A DNA stretch of 64,000 nt from Georgenia wutianyii (GTDB taxonomy: Bacteria > Actinomycetota > Actinomycetes > Actinomycetales > Actinomycetaceae): NCBI RefSeq assembly GCF_006349365.1, contig NZ_CP040899.1, forward strand, positions 744,001 to 808,000, written 5' to 3'. The translations under genes were made by a program, and so were the position numbers. Under the pieces are notes generated by a model. It saw only the letters and a list, made by a program, of their open reading frames with translations, had not been told where the DNA came from and made no database searches. Positions within the stretch are counted from its first letter, which is position 1. Each line of letters starts with the position of its first letter. Below, one piece after another: positions 61,605-64,000 of the stretch.

Positions 61605-63161
61605 TCACGGGAGCGGGTGCACGGCCTCCAGCAGCGCCCGGGTGACCGGTGCCTGCGGCGTGGCCCACACGTCCTCGACCGGACCCTGCTCGACGATCCG
61701 CCCGCCCTGCATGACGGCGACGCTCCGGCACACCCTCCGCACGACGGCGAGGTCGTGGGAGATGAGGACGAGCGCGGTGCCGGTGCGCTCCTGGAGGTCG
61801 ACGAGCAGGTCGAGGATCGCGGCCTGGACGGTGACGTCGAGGGCGGAGACCGGCTCGTCGAGCACGAGGACGGCGGGGTCGGCGGCCAGGGCACGCGCGA
61901 TCGCCAGCCGCTGCCGCTGCCCGCCGGACATCGCGCGCGGCCGGCGGTGGAGCACCGCCTGCGGCAGCCGGACGAGCTCGAGGAGCTCGGCGGGGGAGCG
62001 GTCGCTCCCTGCGGCGCGCACGGCCGCGGTGAGCACCTTGCCCGCCGTCCAGCGCGGGTCGAAGGAGGCGAGCGGGTCCTGCGGGACGAGCCGCACGAGG
62101 TGTCGCCGCGGCCGTCGGCGGCGCTCGGGGAGACCGCTCCACGGCTCGCCGAGCAGCTCCACCTGCCCCGCGTCCGGTTCCTCGGCAGCGACGAGCATGC
62201 GCGCGAGCGTCGACTTCCCGCTGCCCGACTCCCCGACGACCCCGAGCGCCTCGCCGCGCCGCACGAGGAGGTCGACGTCGTCCAGGGCGTCCACGGCGCC
62301 ACCGCCGGGCAGCCGGTAGCGCCGGGTCAGCCCGCCGGCGCGCAGCACCTCCTGCCCGCCGGGGGGAGTCGTCCCCGGCCGCGACCCGCGCGGCACCGCG
62401 GCCAGCAGGGCGCGGGTGACGTCGTGGGACGGGCGGCGCAGGACCTCGTCGACCGGTCCGAACTCCACCACCCGGCCCGCGTCGAGCACGACGACGTCGT
62501 CGGCCAGCCGCGCCACCGCGCCGAGGTCGTGGGTGACGAGGAGGACGGCGGTCCCGGCGTCGCGGAGCTCGGCGAGGAGGTCGAGGACGCCGCTCGCGAC
62601 GGTGGCGTCCAGCGCCGTCGTCGGCTCGTCGGCGACGAGCAGGGCCGGGTCGGAGACGATCGCGGAGGCGATGAGGGCGCGCTGGCGCATCCCGCCGGAC
62701 ATCTCCCCGGAGCGCTGGGCGGCGCGGGTGGCGGGCTCGTCGAGGCCGGCGCGGACGAGGGCCTCGAGCACCCGGCGGCGTCGCTCCGGGGCGGACACCC
62801 CCTGCAGGCGCAGCGACTCCCCGACCTCGGCGCCGACGGTGCGCAGCGGGTCGAGGGACTGGAGCGCGTCCTGGAGGACGAAGCCGACGTCCTGCCCGCG
62901 CAGGCGCCGCCACTGTCGCTCCCCGGCCGCGGTGAGGTCCTGCCCGGCGACGTGCAGCCGCGTCGCCGACACCCGTGCGGGCGCCCCGCCCTCCCCGGCG
63001 AGGCCGACGAGGCTGCGCGCGAGCACCGACTTGCCGGCGCCGGACTCGCCGACGACGGCGAGACAGCGCCCCGCCTCCAGGCGCAGGTCCACCCCGCGCA
63101 GCACCTGGCCCACGCCGGGGAAGGCGACGGTGAGCCCGGCGACGTCGAGGACGGGGCTCAT
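61605..63161 (-). CDS. ABC transporter ATP-binding protein, dual-ATPase (DppD-DppF fusion type)
   Basis: 518 residues from ATG 63159-63161 (ATGA overlap with the permease). Two complete nucleotide-binding domains: first GESGAGKS, MSGGMRQRALIA, LLVADEPTTALD; second GESGSGKS, MSGGQRQRLAIA, VLVLDEPVSALD. The arrangement is that of oligopeptide/nickel/dipeptide importers in which DppD and DppF are fused. Substrate cannot be read from the ATPase. Confidence 0.93.
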   Translation of the reverse strand: MSPVLDVAGLTVAFPGVGQVLRGVDLRLEAGRCLAVVGESGAGKSVLARSLVGLAGEGGAPARVSATRLHVAGQDLTAAGERQWRRLRGQDVGFVLQDALQSLDPLRTVGAEVGESLRLQGVSAPERRRRVLEALVRAGLDEPATRAAQRSGEMSGGMRQRALIASAIVSDPALLVADEPTTALDATVASGVLDLLAELRDAGTAVLLVTHDLGAVARLADDVVVLDAGRVVEFGPVDEVLRRPSHDVTRALLAAVPRGSRPGTTPPGGQEVLRAGGLTRRYRLPGGGAVDALDDVDLLVRRGEALGVVGESGSGKSTLARMLVAAEEPDAGQVELLGEPWSGLPERRRRPRRHLVRLVPQDPLASFDPRWTAGKVLTAAVRAAGSDRSPAELLELVRLPQAVLHRRPRAMSGGQRQRLAIARALAADPAVLVLDEPVSALDVTVQAAILDLLVDLQERTGTALVLISHDLAVVRRVCRSVAVMQGGRIVEQGPVEDVWATPQAPVTRALLEAVHPLP

Positions 63162-64000
63162 GCCGGCGCCACCGCGCTCAGGCGCCGACCGAGGAGGGTG
63201 AGGGCCGCGGCGGTCACGGTGATCGCGAGACCCGGGGCCACGGTGAGCCACCAGGAGGTCGTGATGTGCAGGCGGCTGGCGTTGAGCATCGCCCCCCACT
63301 CCGGCGAGGGCGGCAGCGCCCCGAGACCGAGGTAGCTGAGCGCCGACACCCACACGATCGCCTGCCCGACGCCGAGCGTGGCGAGCGCGACGAGCGGCCA
63401 CACGGTGTTCGGCAGGACATGGCGGACGAACGCGCGCGGCGCCCCGACGCCCTCGAGCCGCGCCGCCCCCACGTACGGGCTGCGCGCGACGGACTGCGCC
63501 CGGGCGCGCAGGATCCGGGCGTACCCCGGGGCGGTCGCGGCGCCGACGGCGAGCACGGAGGGTCCCACGCCCGCGCCCAGCACGGCGACGAGCAGGAGCG
63601 CGAGGACGAGGCTGGGCAGCGCGAAGAGCACCTCGATGATCCGGCTGAGCAGCCCGTCGAGCCAGCGCGGGCCGAGCGCGGCACCGAACCCGAGGACGAC
63701 GCCGAGGGCGAGGCCGATCGCCGTCGCCGCGGCTCCCACGCCGAGCGACTGACCCGCGCCGTGGACCACGCGCGTCCACACGTCCCGACCCGAGGCGTCG
63801 GTGCCGAGCAGCCCGCCCTCGCCGGGCGGCAGGTAGGCCCGCGCGGGCGCGACGGCGGTGGGGTCGCCGGGGGCGAGGAGATCGGGCCACACCGCCGCGA
63901 GGAGGACGAGGAGGACGACGGCGCCGCTCACCAGCCCGCTGGGCCCGAGCGAGCGCACGAGGCGGGTGGCGCCGAGCCGTTCGGCGGCCTCGCGCAGCGG
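63158..64000 (-). CDS. ABC transporter permease, DppC/OppC type (5' end may lie beyond the window)
   Basis: At least 266 residues from a GTG at 63956-63958; the frame stays open to 64000, so the true start may be off the edge. An N-terminal helix, then the OppC-type periplasmic segment LGTDASGRDVWTRVVHGAGQSL, five more hydrophobic segments and the EAA-like loop AARLEGVGAPRAFVRHVLPN. Partner of the dual ATPase; the second permease and binding protein should lie upstream outside the window. Confidence 0.9.
   Translation of the reverse strand, partial: PLREAAERLGATRLVRSLGPSGLVSGAVVLLVLLAAVWPDLLAPGDPTAVAPARAYLPPGEGGLLGTDASGRDVWTRVVHGAGQSLGVGAAATAIGLALGVVLGFGAALGPRWLDGLLSRIIEVLFALPSLVLALLLVAVLGAGVGPSVLAVGAATAPGYARILRARAQSVARSPYVGAARLEGVGAPRAFVRHVLPNTVWPLVALATLGVGQAIVWVSALSYLGLGALPPSPEWGAMLNASRLHITTSWWLTVAPGLAITVTAAALTLLGRRLSAVAPA

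Overview
The window is a 64 kb chromosomal stretch from a very high G+C Gram-positive actinobacterium. The best fit is the order Micrococcales, in the neighbourhood of Cellulomonadaceae or Georgenia-like families. The evidence is the mtrA-mtrB-lpqB cell-envelope operon, a SigR/RsrA-type thiol-stress pair, the 24-residue ribosomal protein bL37, DUF3039/DUF6912/Rv3235-type actinobacterial families, a tmRNA with the tag ADSKRTDFALAA, and many start codons sitting 6-7 nt after a TANNNT -10 box (leaderless transcripts). I see no prophage, insertion sequence, CRISPR array, tRNA or rRNA gene; it reads as core chromosome.

Layout. 1-4653 (minus): a membrane/protease-like operon (GPDPase membrane-domain protein, DUF4129, DUF4350, MoxR ATPase, DUF58). 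4764-8798 (plus): mtrA, mtrB, lpqB. 9120-15160: ComF-type phosphoribosyltransferase, ribosome hibernation factor, YcaQ-type DNA glycosylase, secA. 15333-17152: luciferase-like monooxygenase plus FMN reductase, behind a SigR-type promoter. 17277-21988: LysM protein, Rv3235-family protein, a small HTH protein and a SAF/CpaE-like pair. 21996-30936 (minus): sbcCD, a hydrolase, hisN, rsgA, aroA and a DoxX protein. 31110-32256: sigR, rsrA, bL37. 32374-38777: oxidoreductase, orphan TorD-like protein, smpB, ssrA, PrmC-like methyltransferase, hydrolase, DUF72. 39685-41607: NarL-type two-component system. 41872-42756: secreted CAP-domain protein. 42838-47029: a sugar locus with two Gfo/Idh/MocA dehydrogenases divergent from a ROK kinase and NanE. 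48808-50017: HU and NagB. 50102-57488: DUF3039, helicase, APH, pncB, clpS, DUF2017, murI and a metallo-beta-lactamase-fold phosphodiesterase. 57643-61417: epimerase and ppc. 61605-64000 (minus): an oligopeptide-type ABC transporter running off the end.

How parts work together. MtrAB-LpqB senses the envelope, and the CAP-domain gene has a promoter with a GTGAC direct repeat that could be an MtrA target. SigR is freed from the zinc anti-sigma factor RsrA by thiol oxidation. SigR-type promoters (GGAAT-N18-GTT) lie before sigR itself, before the monooxygenase/FMN reductase pair and before ssrA, so these form a small local regulon. SmpB and tmRNA are adjacent and act together in ribosome rescue. 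ROK kinase, NanE and NagB are consistent with N-acetylmannosamine/amino-sugar use.

The most unusual signal is a family of 18-bp head-to-tail repeats at four intergenic sites (20 units: 8, 4, 5 and 3). They lie always just downstream of a plus-strand stop codon and in opposite orientation at the two ends of two segments (8.2 kb and about 1 kb). I do not recognise this repeat from any named family.
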